Source: Candidatus Magnetocorallium paracelense (lineage in GTDB: Bacteria > Nitrospirota > Thermodesulfovibrionia > Thermodesulfovibrionales > Magnetobacteriaceae). Taken from it: a DNA stretch of 59,621 bases. Below the pieces are notes generated by a model, which searched no databases, had not been told where the DNA came from, and saw only the letters and a list, made by a program, of their open reading frames with translations. This document shows positions 10,219 through 19,704 of the stretch, piece by piece. Each line of letters opens with the position of its first letter. Positions within the stretch are counted from its first letter, which is position 1. The translations under genes and the position numbers were made by a program. The DNA is taken from assembly GCA_029001845.1 (NCBI GenBank), contig JAREWP010000029.1, forward strand, positions 1 through 59,621, read 5' to 3'.

Positions 10219-10609
10219 GAGCAGGCCTGTAAGCCGGGTTCTGTTATGATGCAGTCATTCATCTAAGGATTGAGATCACTCTCGTCCTTTTGCGGTTATA
10301 CCCGTTTCGCCGCGATTGATACATTAGACATGTATAATACGACTTGAGCGGGCCACTCAAAAAGCGAAACCTATTTAACCTTGCTCCGGACGGGGTTTAC
10401 CAGGAGTCGATGTCGCCATCGTCACCAGTGAGCTCTTACCTCACTATTTCACCCTTACCCTGAATACAGGGCGGTATATTTTCTGTTGCACTTTCCCTGG
10501 AGTTGCCTCCGGTTGCCGTTAGCAACCGTCCTGCCCTATGGAGCCCGGACTTTCCTCTCCCCGGCAGTTTAACACAGCCTGACCGGGCAGCGACTACACA
10601 GCCTGCTCT
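10219..10609 (-). ncRNA. rnpB: RNase P RNA (M1 RNA), class A
   Basis: Read on the minus strand, the sequence contains the universally conserved RNase P blocks: GAGGAAAGTCCGGGCTCC near the 5' end, AGGGTGAAATAGTGAGGTAA in the middle, GATGAATGACTG, and ACAGAACCCGGCTTA before the 3' end. Helix P1 is visible as 5' GAGCAGGC paired with 3' GCCTGCTC, which sets both ends. Length (about 391 nt) fits bacterial class A RNAs. It is the catalytic RNA that matures tRNA 5' ends. Its 5' end overlaps the last codons and stop of the upstream zinc-ribbon gene. Confidence 0.96.
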
Positions 10610-11316
10610 TGCTCTTGCTCAAAATAGAGGATTCTTCCGCACTGCGGACAAATAATCAGCTTATCGCACTTAATAACTTCGGCAAAGCGTTGAGGCGGCA
10701 TTTTCATATTACATCCCAGACATATCTCGTCCTTCACTCTGACTACGGCAAGGGAATTTTTCGACTCAAAAAGAGAGATGTATTTGTCATGGAGGTCGGG
10801 CGGTATTGATTGCGAAAGCTTTTCTCTTTTTATCAGAAGCGTGTCAAGGTTTTTTCTTGCCTCTACCTGCTTTCTTTCCAGTTCCTTTTTAAGCTGAATT
10901 ACCTTATCGTTTTCTCTGTCAAAGTTCTCTTTTGAAGCAGCGAGGGCCCTCTTTTTTTCATCGACACGTTCCATGGCTATCAGGATGTCTTCTTCCACTT
11001 TTCCGATATCCTCTTCTACCTTTTGAATTTCCAAAAGATGCGCCTGATATTCCTTATTCGTTTTTAAGTCCGAAGCCCTCAATTTTAATTTTTTCGATTT
11101 GTCTTTGATTTCCTCCAGAGTAACTTCCAGTGTCCTTTGTCTCTGTGTTGCATTCGTAAGGTCGCTTTCGGATTTTTCCAAAGCCTTTTCTGACTCTTTA
11201 AAGGGTTTCTCGTATTTATCCAGTAGCTGTGGAGCTTTTGATAAAAGAGAGTTTTCCTTCAAAATGACAGTATCGAGAGACTGAATCTCTTTTAAGAGAT
11301 CAAGCTCTTTTTTCAT
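10594..11316 (-). CDS. COG1579 family coiled-coil / C4 zinc-ribbon protein
   Basis: The 240-residue protein is a long charged coiled coil (residues ~10-175) followed by a C-terminal zinc ribbon with CLGCNMKMP and CPQCGRIL (two CxxC pairs). This is the COG1579 family, proposed to bind nucleic acid. It has no established enzymatic role. The gene is oriented into rnpB, and its TAG stop (10594-10596) lies inside the conserved 5' region of the RNase P RNA. The last residues, EQEQEQAV, are encoded by the DNA leading into and forming P1. Co-transcription with rnpB is therefore likely. Confidence 0.88.
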   Translation of the reverse strand: MKKELDLLKEIQSLDTVILKENSLLSKAPQLLDKYEKPFKESEKALEKSESDLTNATQRQRTLEVTLEEIKDKSKKLKLRASDLKTNKEYQAHLLEIQKVEEDIGKVEEDILIAMERVDEKKRALAASKENFDRENDKVIQLKKELERKQVEARKNLDTLLIKREKLSQSIPPDLHDKYISLFESKNSLAVVRVKDEICLGCNMKMPPQRFAEVIKCDKLIICPQCGRILYFEQEQEQAV

Positions 11317-11411
11317 TCAAGCTCCTTAAACACAATAGAGTAGCGGGGATAGGATAAAGTGTGGATATTTGTTTGGAAAGGGACGAGTTTTTTTTTCTGT
11401 TGTGCATAATT

Positions 11412-11487
11412 TGGTGGGCCCACCAGGACTCGAACCTGGGACCAACCGGTTATGAGCCGGTGGCTCTTCCAGCTGAGCTATGGGCCC
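11412..11487 (-). tRNA. tRNA with CAT anticodon (tRNA-Ile2 or elongator Met)
   Basis: On the minus strand a 76-nt cloverleaf runs from GGGCCCATAGCTCAGCTGG to an encoded CCA. The acceptor stem is GGGCCCA/TGGGCCC. The anticodon arm is CCGGCTCATAACCGG with anticodon CAT. The T arm is CCCAGGTTCGAACCTGGG. The CTCATAA loop resembles lysidine-modified tRNA-Ile(CAT) more than most elongator Met tRNAs, but the sequence alone does not decide. The D loop is one base shorter than usual. Confidence 0.93.
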
Positions 11488-11853
11488 TTCATTGTTATTT
11501 CTTCTTTATTAAGATAAGGTGTGTATACTATAAAATTGTCAAGGCAATTTGGTCAAGAATAAAATGATAATGAGTGTACAAGAATTGCACAGTTTTTAAT
11601 ACACTGTAAAAAAACTGCTCACTTCATATTATCGGATATTCACTCTGAAACCTGAGAGTGTTGCTTGGAACAGAAGGAATCCCTCCCCTTTGATGGCCAT
11701 TTGTAAAGATGTAAAGCGCTGTCAGTTTGCAAGCTCATACCCTGACAATCCTCAGCTTTCAGTCCATCTGACTGAGGGTTATAAATCGGTGAAAGTCGGA
11801 AAAAGGCTGTATTTTTATGCAAAAAGAGAATAAGATAATTTTCAGGATTTTTC

Positions 11854-11869
11854 TGGTATGTTTTTTGAT
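11854..11869 (+). promoter_or_regulatory. Candidate sigma-54 promoter of flagellin
   Basis: TGGTATG followed by six T and GAT gives the GG-N10-Gx spacing of a -24/-12 promoter, but the expected GC is GA. It lies about 45 bp before the flagellin start, which has a strong ribosome site (GAGGAGGAG near 11900). The rest of 11488-11853 holds only a small hairpin (ACTCTGAAACCTGAGAGT near 11642) and no gene I can support. Confidence 0.35.
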
Positions 11870-11913
11870 AATATTATTTTGGTCTTAAAACGAATTCATG
11901 AGGAGGAGTAAAA

Positions 11914-12798
11914 ATGGGCTTTAATATAAACACGAATATACCGGCAATAAACTCCGGCATACAGATTAATAAGACACACAACAGGCTAAACAGAAATATG
12001 GCGACCCTTTCTTCCGGTCTTAGAATTAACTCCGCTAAAGACGACGCTGCAGGTCTGGCCATTGCAACTCGTATGACCTCTCAGGAGAGATCTTTAATGG
12101 TAGCTGTAAGAAATGCAAACGACGGCATATCCATCGCTCAGACCGCCGAGGGCGCAGTGAATGAAATTACGGGAAGCTTACAAAGGATCAGAGAGCTCGC
12201 TGTCTCAGCGAGAAGCGGGCAGTATGGCGAAGAAGACATCAGCAATATGCAACGGGAAGTTGATGCACTGGTCGGTGAAATTAACCGGATATCGGGGCAG
12301 ACGATGTTTAACAACAGGCCGCTGCTGGACGGAAGCTTCTCTGCCTCTATTTCTTTAAGTGATGATCCTCAAAACAGAGGTATTGATATAAGTGTCAATA
12401 ATATGGGAGTGGAAAATCTTGGCGCCGGCGGAGGCAGATCGCTGGATACAATAATGTCAACAGAGGGTGCTCGATCCATCGGGTTATCCGCGGGCGGACA
12501 GGAGTCCCTTTCCGTAAATAACGGTGCAGGCGCATTGGAGATAATCGACGGCGCATTAAATCAGGTATTGAATGCGAAGTCGTCCCTTGGCGCCGTGTCA
12601 AACAGATTTGAAGCCGCCATTAAAAATATCGATAACAACGTTCTGTCCACTGCTGCATCAAGGTCCAGAATTATGGATGCCGATATGGCCGATGCGACTG
12701 CTCAAAATACAAAAAATCTGATTATGCAGCAGGCGGGGATAGCAGTGCATTCTCAGGCAAACAGTCTGCCTCAAAACGCTTTGTCATTATTACAGTAA
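11914..12798 (+). CDS. fliC: Flagellin
   Basis: The 294-residue protein is a compact flagellin. The N-terminal D0/D1 region (residues 1-~140) has INTNIPAINSG, LSSGLRINSAKDDAAGLAIA and the NANDGISIAQTAEGA segment. The C-terminal D1/D0 region (~205-294) has GAVSNRFEAAIKNI and ends in NALSLLQ. The middle is only ~60 residues, so the variable D2/D3 domains are essentially absent. It builds the external filament. It stands alone here, away from other flagellar genes, so it probably has its own promoter. Confidence 0.96.
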   Translation: MGFNINTNIPAINSGIQINKTHNRLNRNMATLSSGLRINSAKDDAAGLAIATRMTSQERSLMVAVRNANDGISIAQTAEGAVNEITGSLQRIRELAVSARSGQYGEEDISNMQREVDALVGEINRISGQTMFNNRPLLDGSFSASISLSDDPQNRGIDISVNNMGVENLGAGGGRSLDTIMSTEGARSIGLSAGGQESLSVNNGAGALEIIDGALNQVLNAKSSLGAVSNRFEAAIKNIDNNVLSTAASRSRIMDADMADATAQNTKNLIMQQAGIAVHSQANSLPQNALSLLQ

Positions 12799-12848
12799 TT
12801 GGCGCAGTTTCGACAGATTAAGCAGCAAAAGCAGCGACTTTTCTTTTA

Positions 12849-13021
12849 CTCCCTCTCCCTCTTTGAAGGGGGAGAGGGGCATAATCGCTTAAATAAGAGA
12901 TAAAATAACGAATATCGAACAGGGAATAATGAATTTCGAAGGGAAAGACTTCATAATTCGACATTTCTTGTTCGATATTCCTTATTTGAGCGCTTACGGG
13001 AGAGAGGGGTGGGGGAAGAGG
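12849..13021. repeat. Nested palindromic intergenic repeat
   Basis: A purine/pyrimidine hairpin (CCCTCTCCCTC..GGGGGAGAGGGG) is followed by a long imperfect inverted repeat. Its left arm (about 12886-12940) contains CGAATATCGAACA; its right arm (about 12948-12996) contains TGTTCGATATTC. Matching CGCTTAAATAAG and CTTATTTGAGCGCTTA sequences lie outside. Similar palindromes are common dispersed elements in related genomes. No coding function is seen. Confidence 0.7.
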
Positions 13022-13177
13022 TGACTTCAATGGCATGTCACTGTCTGAGACAGCTTAAATTGATTTTGAGTCATCTCCCAAATCTTACCTTTAGCTCACC
13101 TGCCTGAGGCATTATTACACTTTACTACCATTGCTTCTATCTCATTTTTTTGCTAAAATAGCAGGATTCCATAAAAC

Positions 13178-13280
13178 TCACACAAAGGCGCTGAGACACA
13201 AAGTTTTTTAAATTTCTTTGCATGAGCAGATTTTAAACTATTCTATTACCTTTTCTCTGTGTCTTTGCGTCTTTGTGTGA
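13178..13280. repeat. Inverted repeat CACACAAAGGCG / CGTCTTTGTGTG
   Basis: Two 26-bp arms, starting TCACACAAAGGCGC and ending CTTTGCGTCTTTGTGTGA, are imperfect reverse complements separated by about 50 bp. The motif (CTCTGTGTCTTTGCGTCTTTG) is a well-known type of dispersed palindromic DNA. It fills the gap between flagellin and the DUF218 gene together with the preceding repeat. Nothing else is seen in 12799-13385. Confidence 0.65.
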
Positions 13281-13385
13281 AATAGAAATGAGATATAGCC
13301 GAACTACTACTAAAAAATATCGTTGCTTTTTTACGCACAATCTTATTCATAAGCGACAAAAATTTAAAATTCTATAGGCAGTTAT

Positions 13386-14030
13386 TTGAAAAAATTTATT
13401 ATCTTCCTCGCAACATTGTTTTTTTTGGCAATCCTTCTTGCAACCCAATACAAATTCTTCCTCACGAAATATGCAGATTTCTTCTCTGTAAATAATGCGA
13501 CAAAGGGTGCGGACGCCATAGTTGTTCTTTCCGGCAGTTTGCTTACCCGATTGCCGTTAGCTATAGAATTATCAAAAAAAGGATACTCCTCAAAAATGCT
13601 GTTAACCGATGAGAGGGACATGAATCCCGCCTTGTCACGTTTTACAACGAACAGACTTAAATTCGCCAGGGAAGTGATGAAAGAGTTGAAGGCTGACATA
13701 GAATTGGAAATGATTCCTTCACTCAAAGGCGGTGCTACATCTACTTTCGATGAAGCATATGACGTTAAGCAGTACAGTATCGATAATAATCTGAAACATC
13801 TAATCCTGTCTACAGATGAGTTTCACACAAGAAGAGCGCTATATGCCTTTAAAAAAGTTTTTCAAGGCACAGGTATTAAGATTGAAATAGCAGGAGCAAA
13901 AAACGCAGTTTTTAACGAGTCGGATTGGTGGCTTTCCGATAAGGGAATATCGAATTATGTATTGGAAGGGATTAAGTACACGATTTATCTCATTACGTAC
14001 AGGAATGTGTCTTTTATTGAGAACTATTAG
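13386..14030 (+). CDS. DUF218/YdcF-like membrane-anchored protein
   Basis: The 214-residue protein has one N-terminal membrane segment (MKKFIIFLATLFFLAILLAT) and then a DUF218 domain: ADAIVVLSGS, a conserved GGATSTFDEA, and the LILSTDEFHTRRALYAFKKVF block. Relatives such as E. coli SanA and YdcF affect envelope properties, but no clear reaction is established. The start is TTG at 13386, chosen because it gives the natural MKKF signal-anchor beginning; no strong ribosome site is seen. The next gene is another envelope-facing protein on the same strand. Confidence 0.8.
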   Translation: MKKFIIFLATLFFLAILLATQYKFFLTKYADFFSVNNATKGADAIVVLSGSLLTRLPLAIELSKKGYSSKMLLTDERDMNPALSRFTTNRLKFAREVMKELKADIELEMIPSLKGGATSTFDEAYDVKQYSIDNNLKHLILSTDEFHTRRALYAFKKVFQGTGIKIEIAGAKNAVFNESDWWLSDKGISNYVLEGIKYTIYLITYRNVSFIENY

Positions 14031-14220
14031 AGTTTTAGATTAGAGTTCGAACTTTTTTATTTGGCTCTTCATTATGTTATAATTTTTTTTGCTTCTTACA
14101 ACCAATTTAACTAAGAAAACCGAAAAAGAAAATGTTTGTTTTTTTAAAGTTGAATCCGATATTAGAACATGGTATTTTTAGCGCCTGCTCAAAGTTAATT
14201 TTTTAGATTTGATATTCTTT

Positions 14221-15570
14221 ATGTTAAGAATAAATAAAAAAAATGTAGAATGGTTGATAAATACATGTCTTTTTTTTGTAACCGTATTTATTACTCTATT
14301 ATTTATCGAAGTATTTTTAAGATTTTCAGTTTATAAAACATTGTTAGTTGATTATACTTATCACACCAGATATTATTATACTCCCGATCAAAAAGCAGGT
14401 TATGATATTCAAAAAAATTTCCCTAAGACTTTCAGTAAACATAATGAAATACCGGATCATATGATTTGGTCTAATAATATAGGATGTTTTGATAATGACT
14501 ATGCCGAAGAGAAAGAATTTTTATTGCTTGTAGGCGACAGTTTCACTTTCAGTTATGTTCCTTTTAATAATAATTTTGGAAATGTTATAGAAAATAGTTT
14601 AAGATATCGAACTTTAAAATGTGGAGTCCCGGGGTATGGTACAAAACAAGAGTATATAAAAACGAAAAGAATATTAGAAAATCTGGAATCTTTTCCGAAA
14701 CTCATTATTTTGGTTTATACTGCAAACGATATGATGGACGATTATCTATTCCCTCGTACTGATTTTATAAATGGTTATCCAACCATGAGTCAAAGTCTTG
14801 CTGATTTTGAAACAGGAGAAATTGTCCAATCCAAAATAAGTGAAAAAGAGTTGAATACGAAAGTTGCCAATTGGAGAATATTTTGCGGTGCAAATCCGAG
14901 TAATAAATTGACAATACAAGCAATTCAATGGATAAAATGTTTTTTAACCAAACACTCTATTGTCTATAATTTGGTTAAAAAACAGATAAAAAAAATAATT
15001 GAACACAATCAAACTATTGAGCATTTTTTTACTAAATTTAGATTGGTAGAAAAGAAGACGACAGCTGAAAGGATTGGTTTTTCAGATGTAGAAATCGAAA
15101 GTGGTTATTGGGAGTTCGATGACTATTCCTGGCTTAAGCAGGCATGGATTCACCATACTGAAAATCTTTCCTCTTTTAAAAAATTATCAATGCAAAAGGA
15201 GATACAATTGTTAGTAGTATATCTCCCATATAAAGAACAGCTTTATCCCTTTTTTATCCAAAATAAAGATTTAAAATCAAAGTTGCCGGCAACAAACAAA
15301 AGACTCAGGAATTTCATGATAAATGAAAGTATTCATTTTCTTGATCTAACACCTATGTTATTAGAATACGTTGATCTAAAACCTAGTAAGTGGTTAAATC
15401 CGAAGAAAGATTTGTACTGGAGCGTTGATGGACATCCTAACATCAAAGGAAATAAAATAATTGGACTTTTGATCTCTATGTACCTGTTGGAGAATAATCT
15501 TATTGAAACAAACGATAAAACAGGAAAACTGGAAGCAATAAATGAAACTCTTAATAAATATAGAAACTAA
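14221..15570 (+). CDS. Membrane-anchored SGNH/GDSL hydrolase-like protein
   Basis: From ATG 14221 (an in-frame TTG lies at 14209) the 449-residue product has a membrane anchor at ~12-35 and an SGNH hydrolase domain. Block I is LLVGDSFTFS (nucleophile Ser), an Asn-bearing block is YTANDMMDD, and the catalytic Asp/His block near the C-terminus is SVDGHPNIKGN. The family includes esterases and acyltransferases acting on O-acetylated polysaccharides. A role in surface glycan decoration fits the adjacent convergent O-antigen-ligase-like gene. The gene is notably more A/T-rich than its neighbours, which may indicate transfer. Confidence 0.75.
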   Translation: MLRINKKNVEWLINTCLFFVTVFITLLFIEVFLRFSVYKTLLVDYTYHTRYYYTPDQKAGYDIQKNFPKTFSKHNEIPDHMIWSNNIGCFDNDYAEEKEFLLLVGDSFTFSYVPFNNNFGNVIENSLRYRTLKCGVPGYGTKQEYIKTKRILENLESFPKLIILVYTANDMMDDYLFPRTDFINGYPTMSQSLADFETGEIVQSKISEKELNTKVANWRIFCGANPSNKLTIQAIQWIKCFLTKHSIVYNLVKKQIKKIIEHNQTIEHFFTKFRLVEKKTTAERIGFSDVEIESGYWEFDDYSWLKQAWIHHTENLSSFKKLSMQKEIQLLVVYLPYKEQLYPFFIQNKDLKSKLPATNKRLRNFMINESIHFLDLTPMLLEYVDLKPSKWLNPKKDLYWSVDGHPNIKGNKIIGLLISMYLLENNLIETNDKTGKLEAINETLNKYRN

Positions 15571-15594
15571 TTGTTTTAAATTAGGACTAAGGGT

Positions 15595-15729
15595 CTGGAA
15601 AGAAATAAATTGGTATTTTTGACGCTTGGGTTCAGGAATAGCATCGCTATTTTGAGGATTTTGCGATTAAAGCCAAGCCGAAAATAACCTGAAAACAAGA
15701 TGTCAAAAGCCCTGGTTATTTTTTCCCAG
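15595..15729. repeat. Long imperfect inverted repeat between convergent genes
   Basis: The left arm runs from CTGGAAAGAAATAAA through TTTTTGACGCTTGG. The right arm runs from GATGTCAAAAGCC through GGTTATTTTTTCCCAG. The arms are reverse complements with several mismatches and enclose a further small palindrome (AGCATCGCT). It sits between two convergent genes and could act as a bidirectional terminator or be a dispersed repeat. Confidence 0.55.
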
Positions 15730-15740
15730 TTCCTAATTCG

Positions 15741-18272
15741 TCATCTTGTCCAGTCTCCGACTGCTTTTTTCATGAATACTCTCATATATTGTCGTGCAAT
15801 TTCCAAATTATTTTTCTCTGCAAGTATCCGGCTAAATATAAAATAAACATTCTCTGGACTGGATTTTATGGCGATGCCAAAATTGAAGGAGATATCGATA
15901 GCCTTAATATAAAGCATTGATTTTTCTTCATTTTTTTCATAAAAGTTCAGCACGTCATAAACAATATCCTTTTGTGACAATCTTTTTACGATCTTATCCA
16001 TAAATGGAAAACTTTCCTTATATTGAGGAACAATGTAAAAATCTTCCGTTAAGAAGTTTAAAGCCCTGACATGCTCCTCTTTTGTTATAAATTTATTCAG
16101 CAATGAAAAACTTTTCAAAAAGTTTCGCTCATTTATTGCTGCCATTGCCTTTTCATATTCCTTGTCCCATTGAAAGTTCCTTCTATAAAAATTCCTTGCG
16201 TAATTATTATTATTATTATAATGTTTGACTGTATATGCAGCCATATAGGCTTGATCTGCTTTACTTTTATCGTTCAACAACAGGTATATCTTTCCAAGTG
16301 TATCATAATAATAATCAATATAAGGATGCGCTTTAACGAGCACCATTATTTGTGTTAATGCGCTTTTTACATCCCCCTCATCTAAAAGACTAATAACGTT
16401 CCTATATGCCCATTCGCGATAAAATACATCGCTGACTTTCTTAACCCAATTATAACTCTTATAATTGGATTTTAATATTTCCACACCTTTTTTAGAAAAC
16501 TCGGAAGGGTGCTTTAGAACGCCTTTTACCAAGCCTATACTGTCAAGCTCTATTGCTCTGGACAGTCCGTAGGGATTAAAAGGATTGATCTTATACATCT
16601 CTTTTATTATAGACATGGCCCTGAGGTACAGCTCTTTTTCCCTGGTAATGTCAAATCTCCTGATATAGAATGTTGCAGCAATATCAAGATAGTGAGACTC
16701 CTTTGGGGCTTTTTTCAACCCTTCCGATATGACGTATTCAATTTGAGGCCAATCTTTTTTCACATCCATGTTTCGCGATATGTGAAACAGTCTGTCAGCC
16801 CTCATTTTACCGGCAAGGTCCAGTGAGAGGAAGATTAAAAAAGCGATGGATAGTACAGCAGGAATATAAGCGATGGAGAAGACAGGACTTTCAGCATTAT
16901 CCTCGGTCCTGTCAATTGTACATAATGAAACAGCAAGGCCCAGTATCACCCAGTAGAAGGAATTTAGAGCAATATCCTGCCAACTGAAAATATCCTGCAC
17001 CAAATAACAGACAATAGACGATATAAAGGCTATGGTTACAATATTTACTTTTCTGCTGTTCCTTTGTCTGAAAGTATTGAACAGGCTGAAAAGGATGGAA
17101 ATTATGAAGAGAAGATAAAAAAGGAGCCCTGCAATACCTGTTGTTAAAGCCATTAATAAATAACCGTTGTGAACATGTGTAGGTACGGCATGAACTCTGT
17201 AAAACCTGTCGAATTCAGATAATTTATATTGTGGAAAAGCTGTGCGAAAGTTGTCTAAACCGACGCCAAAGAGAGGATAGTCTCTAACAATATTCAGGGC
17301 TATTTTGTAATGGACAAGCCTGCCTGAAATAGATTTATCGTTATCTTGCCTGACAATACTTTGTAGTCGGGAGGTAATGTTCTCAATTTTTTTAAAAGCC
17401 CTTTTAGGGTCCACTATCGAATTCAGGGAGAGATCGTTTTTGCCTGACAAGGCACCCGGATTTAAAGAGAAAAGAATGAATAGAGCAAATGACAGAAGAA
17501 TTAAAAGAACAGCAATTTTTTTAGGAGAAAATGTTTTATATTTATAATGATATAAAAAAAGAAGCAGTAAAAACGATATTATAATGCCCAGCCAGGGTCC
17601 CCTGGCGTCCGATAAAAAGATGGCATATAGATAGATTAAAATCAGTGGAACAGTAAATAGCTTTTTGTACCGATTTAATTGAATAAAGATAATAATTAAA
17701 AAAGGGAAACCCAGCCCCAGTATGGCAGTCATAATTACCGAATTACCGAATGTCGATCCAAATCTGAAACCATCTCCCCACTCTATGGGATCGAGCTGAA
17801 ATTCATGGACTATCATATAAATGCACACAGGAATCAGAGAGAGAATAAAAAAGCCCGATATTCTTATGATTCTTTTAATATTCATCGGCGTAGTGGCGGT
17901 TATTAAGAAAAGCAACAAATATGTCAGATAATTGAATAATCCGTTATGTCTGCCATACACGCCATGAAGGGCAGTATGTTTGCTCAAGGCAAAACATGTA
18001 GAAATACCCCACCATAAAACGAGCAGGGAAAGAGGAAAAAAGATGTGTCGTGGAATTATTTTAATCTCTCCATGTGTCAGGCGATAAAACCAAATAATCG
18101 ATAGCAACAGAGTGGTAATCCTTAAAGAGAAGAGTTTCGGCAAGGCGAACTGGTCGGAAATCTTTACGCTGAAGAGAAGAGACACTGTTAGAAAAAGAAT
18201 CAAATAGAGGATATCCTCTATTATTACAATTGTGTTTTCAGATGATTTGATTTTCCTGATTTTAGTTGACAT
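15741..18272 (-). CDS. O-antigen ligase/polymerase-like membrane protein with TPR-type C-terminal region
   Basis: The 843-residue protein has about 12 hydrophobic segments in residues 20-480 and a large loop with RLVHYKIALNIVRDYPLFG and GVGLDNFRTAFPQYK, the hallmark region of the Wzy_C/WaaL family. A C-terminal soluble region (~490-843) carries degenerate TPR-like helices. The family joins or polymerises lipid-linked sugar chains at the periplasmic face of the inner membrane. Substrate cannot be read from sequence. It is convergent with the SGNH hydrolase gene, and the two may serve one surface polysaccharide. Confidence 0.85.
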   Translation of the reverse strand: MSTKIRKIKSSENTIVIIEDILYLILFLTVSLLFSVKISDQFALPKLFSLRITTLLLSIIWFYRLTHGEIKIIPRHIFFPLSLLVLWWGISTCFALSKHTALHGVYGRHNGLFNYLTYLLLFLITATTPMNIKRIIRISGFFILSLIPVCIYMIVHEFQLDPIEWGDGFRFGSTFGNSVIMTAILGLGFPFLIIIFIQLNRYKKLFTVPLILIYLYAIFLSDARGPWLGIIISFLLLLFLYHYKYKTFSPKKIAVLLILLSFALFILFSLNPGALSGKNDLSLNSIVDPKRAFKKIENITSRLQSIVRQDNDKSISGRLVHYKIALNIVRDYPLFGVGLDNFRTAFPQYKLSEFDRFYRVHAVPTHVHNGYLLMALTTGIAGLLFYLLFIISILFSLFNTFRQRNSRKVNIVTIAFISSIVCYLVQDIFSWQDIALNSFYWVILGLAVSLCTIDRTEDNAESPVFSIAYIPAVLSIAFLIFLSLDLAGKMRADRLFHISRNMDVKKDWPQIEYVISEGLKKAPKESHYLDIAATFYIRRFDITREKELYLRAMSIIKEMYKINPFNPYGLSRAIELDSIGLVKGVLKHPSEFSKKGVEILKSNYKSYNWVKKVSDVFYREWAYRNVISLLDEGDVKSALTQIMVLVKAHPYIDYYYDTLGKIYLLLNDKSKADQAYMAAYTVKHYNNNNNYARNFYRRNFQWDKEYEKAMAAINERNFLKSFSLLNKFITKEEHVRALNFLTEDFYIVPQYKESFPFMDKIVKRLSQKDIVYDVLNFYEKNEEKSMLYIKAIDISFNFGIAIKSSPENVYFIFSRILAEKNNLEIARQYMRVFMKKAVGDWTR

Positions 18273-18377
18273 GCGAGAAGGCTTTATCGTTTGTTTCGAA
18301 AATAAGCCCTGAAAGAGCTGGTTTACTAACCACGAAGATCACGAAGGGCGCGAAGAAAAGAAAGTTTATCCCGGAAT

Positions 18378-18851
18378 TTATGTTTTCACCTCAAGCAAAC
18401 AGGTTGCAATCGCGGCCATCCCTTCTCCTTTTCCAATAAACCCCATTCCTTCATTTGTTTTGGCCTTGATGTTAACAGATGACAAGGGGATACCGGTTGA
18501 TGATATCGACTCTTTTATATTATTTATATATCCGGCCAGCTTTGGCTTCTCTGTGATAACGATAGCGTCTGTCCAAACCACGAGATATCCTTTTTCCGAG
18601 ATCGTGTTAACGATGCTTTTAAGCATTAAAAGGCTGTCGGCGTCTTTCCAGCGAGGATCGGTATCGGGAAAAAATGCACCGATATCGCCTAATCCGGCGG
18701 CGCCAAGAAGCGCGTCGATTATACTGTGGCAAAGGAGGTCTCCGTCGGAGTGGCCTTTCAGTCCTTTTTCATAGGGTATCTCTACCCCTCCCAAAATCAG
18801 CTTTCTCCCTTCAACGAGTCTGTGAGAGTCATATCCTATACCTATTCTCAT
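18378..18851 (-). CDS. ispF: 2-C-methyl-D-erythritol 2,4-cyclodiphosphate synthase
   Basis: A 157-residue protein of normal IspF length. It has the metal-binding DSH motif (GYDSHRL) near the N-terminus, the HSDGD motif and the family signature TNEGMGFIGKGEG. It makes the cyclic diphosphate in the MEP route to isoprenoid precursors. It lies 43 bp after ispD, and yacL lies upstream of both, the order found in many bacteria. Confidence 0.97.
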   Translation of the reverse strand: MRIGIGYDSHRLVEGRKLILGGVEIPYEKGLKGHSDGDLLCHSIIDALLGAAGLGDIGAFFPDTDPRWKDADSLLMLKSIVNTISEKGYLVVWTDAIVITEKPKLAGYINNIKESISSTGIPLSSVNIKAKTNEGMGFIGKGEGMAAIATCLLEVKT

Positions 18852-18894
18852 TTAATCTTCCGTGGATTTGTCATCTGTTGATTTGTGTCGATTG

Positions 18895-19602
18895 TCACGG
18901 ATTTAATCTGTCAGGTGCTGTTTTGCGAAGAAGAAACTCTGCGTAATCAGCGTCATCCCTTGTTGTAATTTTAATGTTTTTGTAATCTCCCGGTATTGTT
19001 TTTATTCTGCCGTTGTACATCTCGATTATCGATGCATCGTCTGTAACCGCCACTCCTTCACTTATCGCTTTGTCGTAGGCATCGAGAAGAACTCCGTGGT
19101 TGAAGACTTGAGGCGTCTGGACAGCGGCAAGGCTCGCCCTGTCTAACGTTCTGACAACATAGCCGTCGGCTATTTCCTTTATCGTGTCCTTTAAAGGCAA
19201 AACAGGAATAACGCCGTCGTTTCCTTTGAGAGATTCAAGAGCACTTGTTATTAACTCCTCTGATACAAGGGGTCTGGCTCCGTCATGAATAAGAACGACA
19301 GAGCTTTTATCTTTGATTAGATTTAGGGCGTTATATACGGAGTTTTGCCTTTCATATCCTCCAGGCGCTATATCGATAACCTTGGAGATAACTGCATTAC
19401 TGACTATCTCAATTCCCCGTGCTCTGTCTTCATCTTTAAAAACGGGAATAATTTCGTCTATTATGCTCAAATCTTGCAGAATTTTAAAAACGTAGAGGAT
19501 AACAGGTTTGCCTAAGAGGCTGTGAAAAGCCTTATTGACATCAGATTCAAATCTCTTTCCTGACCCTGCGGCAGGTACTATAGCAGTTACTTTCATCATC
19601 AA
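18895..19602 (-). CDS. ispD: 2-C-methyl-D-erythritol 4-phosphate cytidylyltransferase
   Basis: A 235-residue nucleotidyltransferase with the IspD N-terminal motif AIVPAAGSGKRF, the VLIHDGARPLVS block and the central VQTPQVF motif. It converts MEP plus CTP to CDP-ME, two steps before ispF. The annotated start reads MMMKV, so the exact Met is uncertain by one or two codons. It lies between yacL and ispF in one transcription unit. Confidence 0.97.
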   Translation of the reverse strand: MMMKVTAIVPAAGSGKRFESDVNKAFHSLLGKPVILYVFKILQDLSIIDEIIPVFKDEDRARGIEIVSNAVISKVIDIAPGGYERQNSVYNALNLIKDKSSVVLIHDGARPLVSEELITSALESLKGNDGVIPVLPLKDTIKEIADGYVVRTLDRASLAAVQTPQVFNHGVLLDAYDKAISEGVAVTDDASIIEMYNGRIKTIPGDYKNIKITTRDDADYAEFLLRKTAPDRLNP

Positions 19603-19704
19603 TAGCCGGGAGCTTCAGGTTCTGTGGGGAAAACCGAAAAAAATCCTATGCTCCGTCGGGACATTTTAAAGGGGGCTCTTTATGTAATTAAAAAGTTGTT
19701 TCAT

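Noticed and set aside
18328-18360. ACCACGAAGATCACGAAGGGCGCGAAG repeat-like stretch (part) before ispF
   Set aside because: It resembles a common dispersed motif, but only one copy is seen here and it has no inverted partner, so it is not listed as a repeat.
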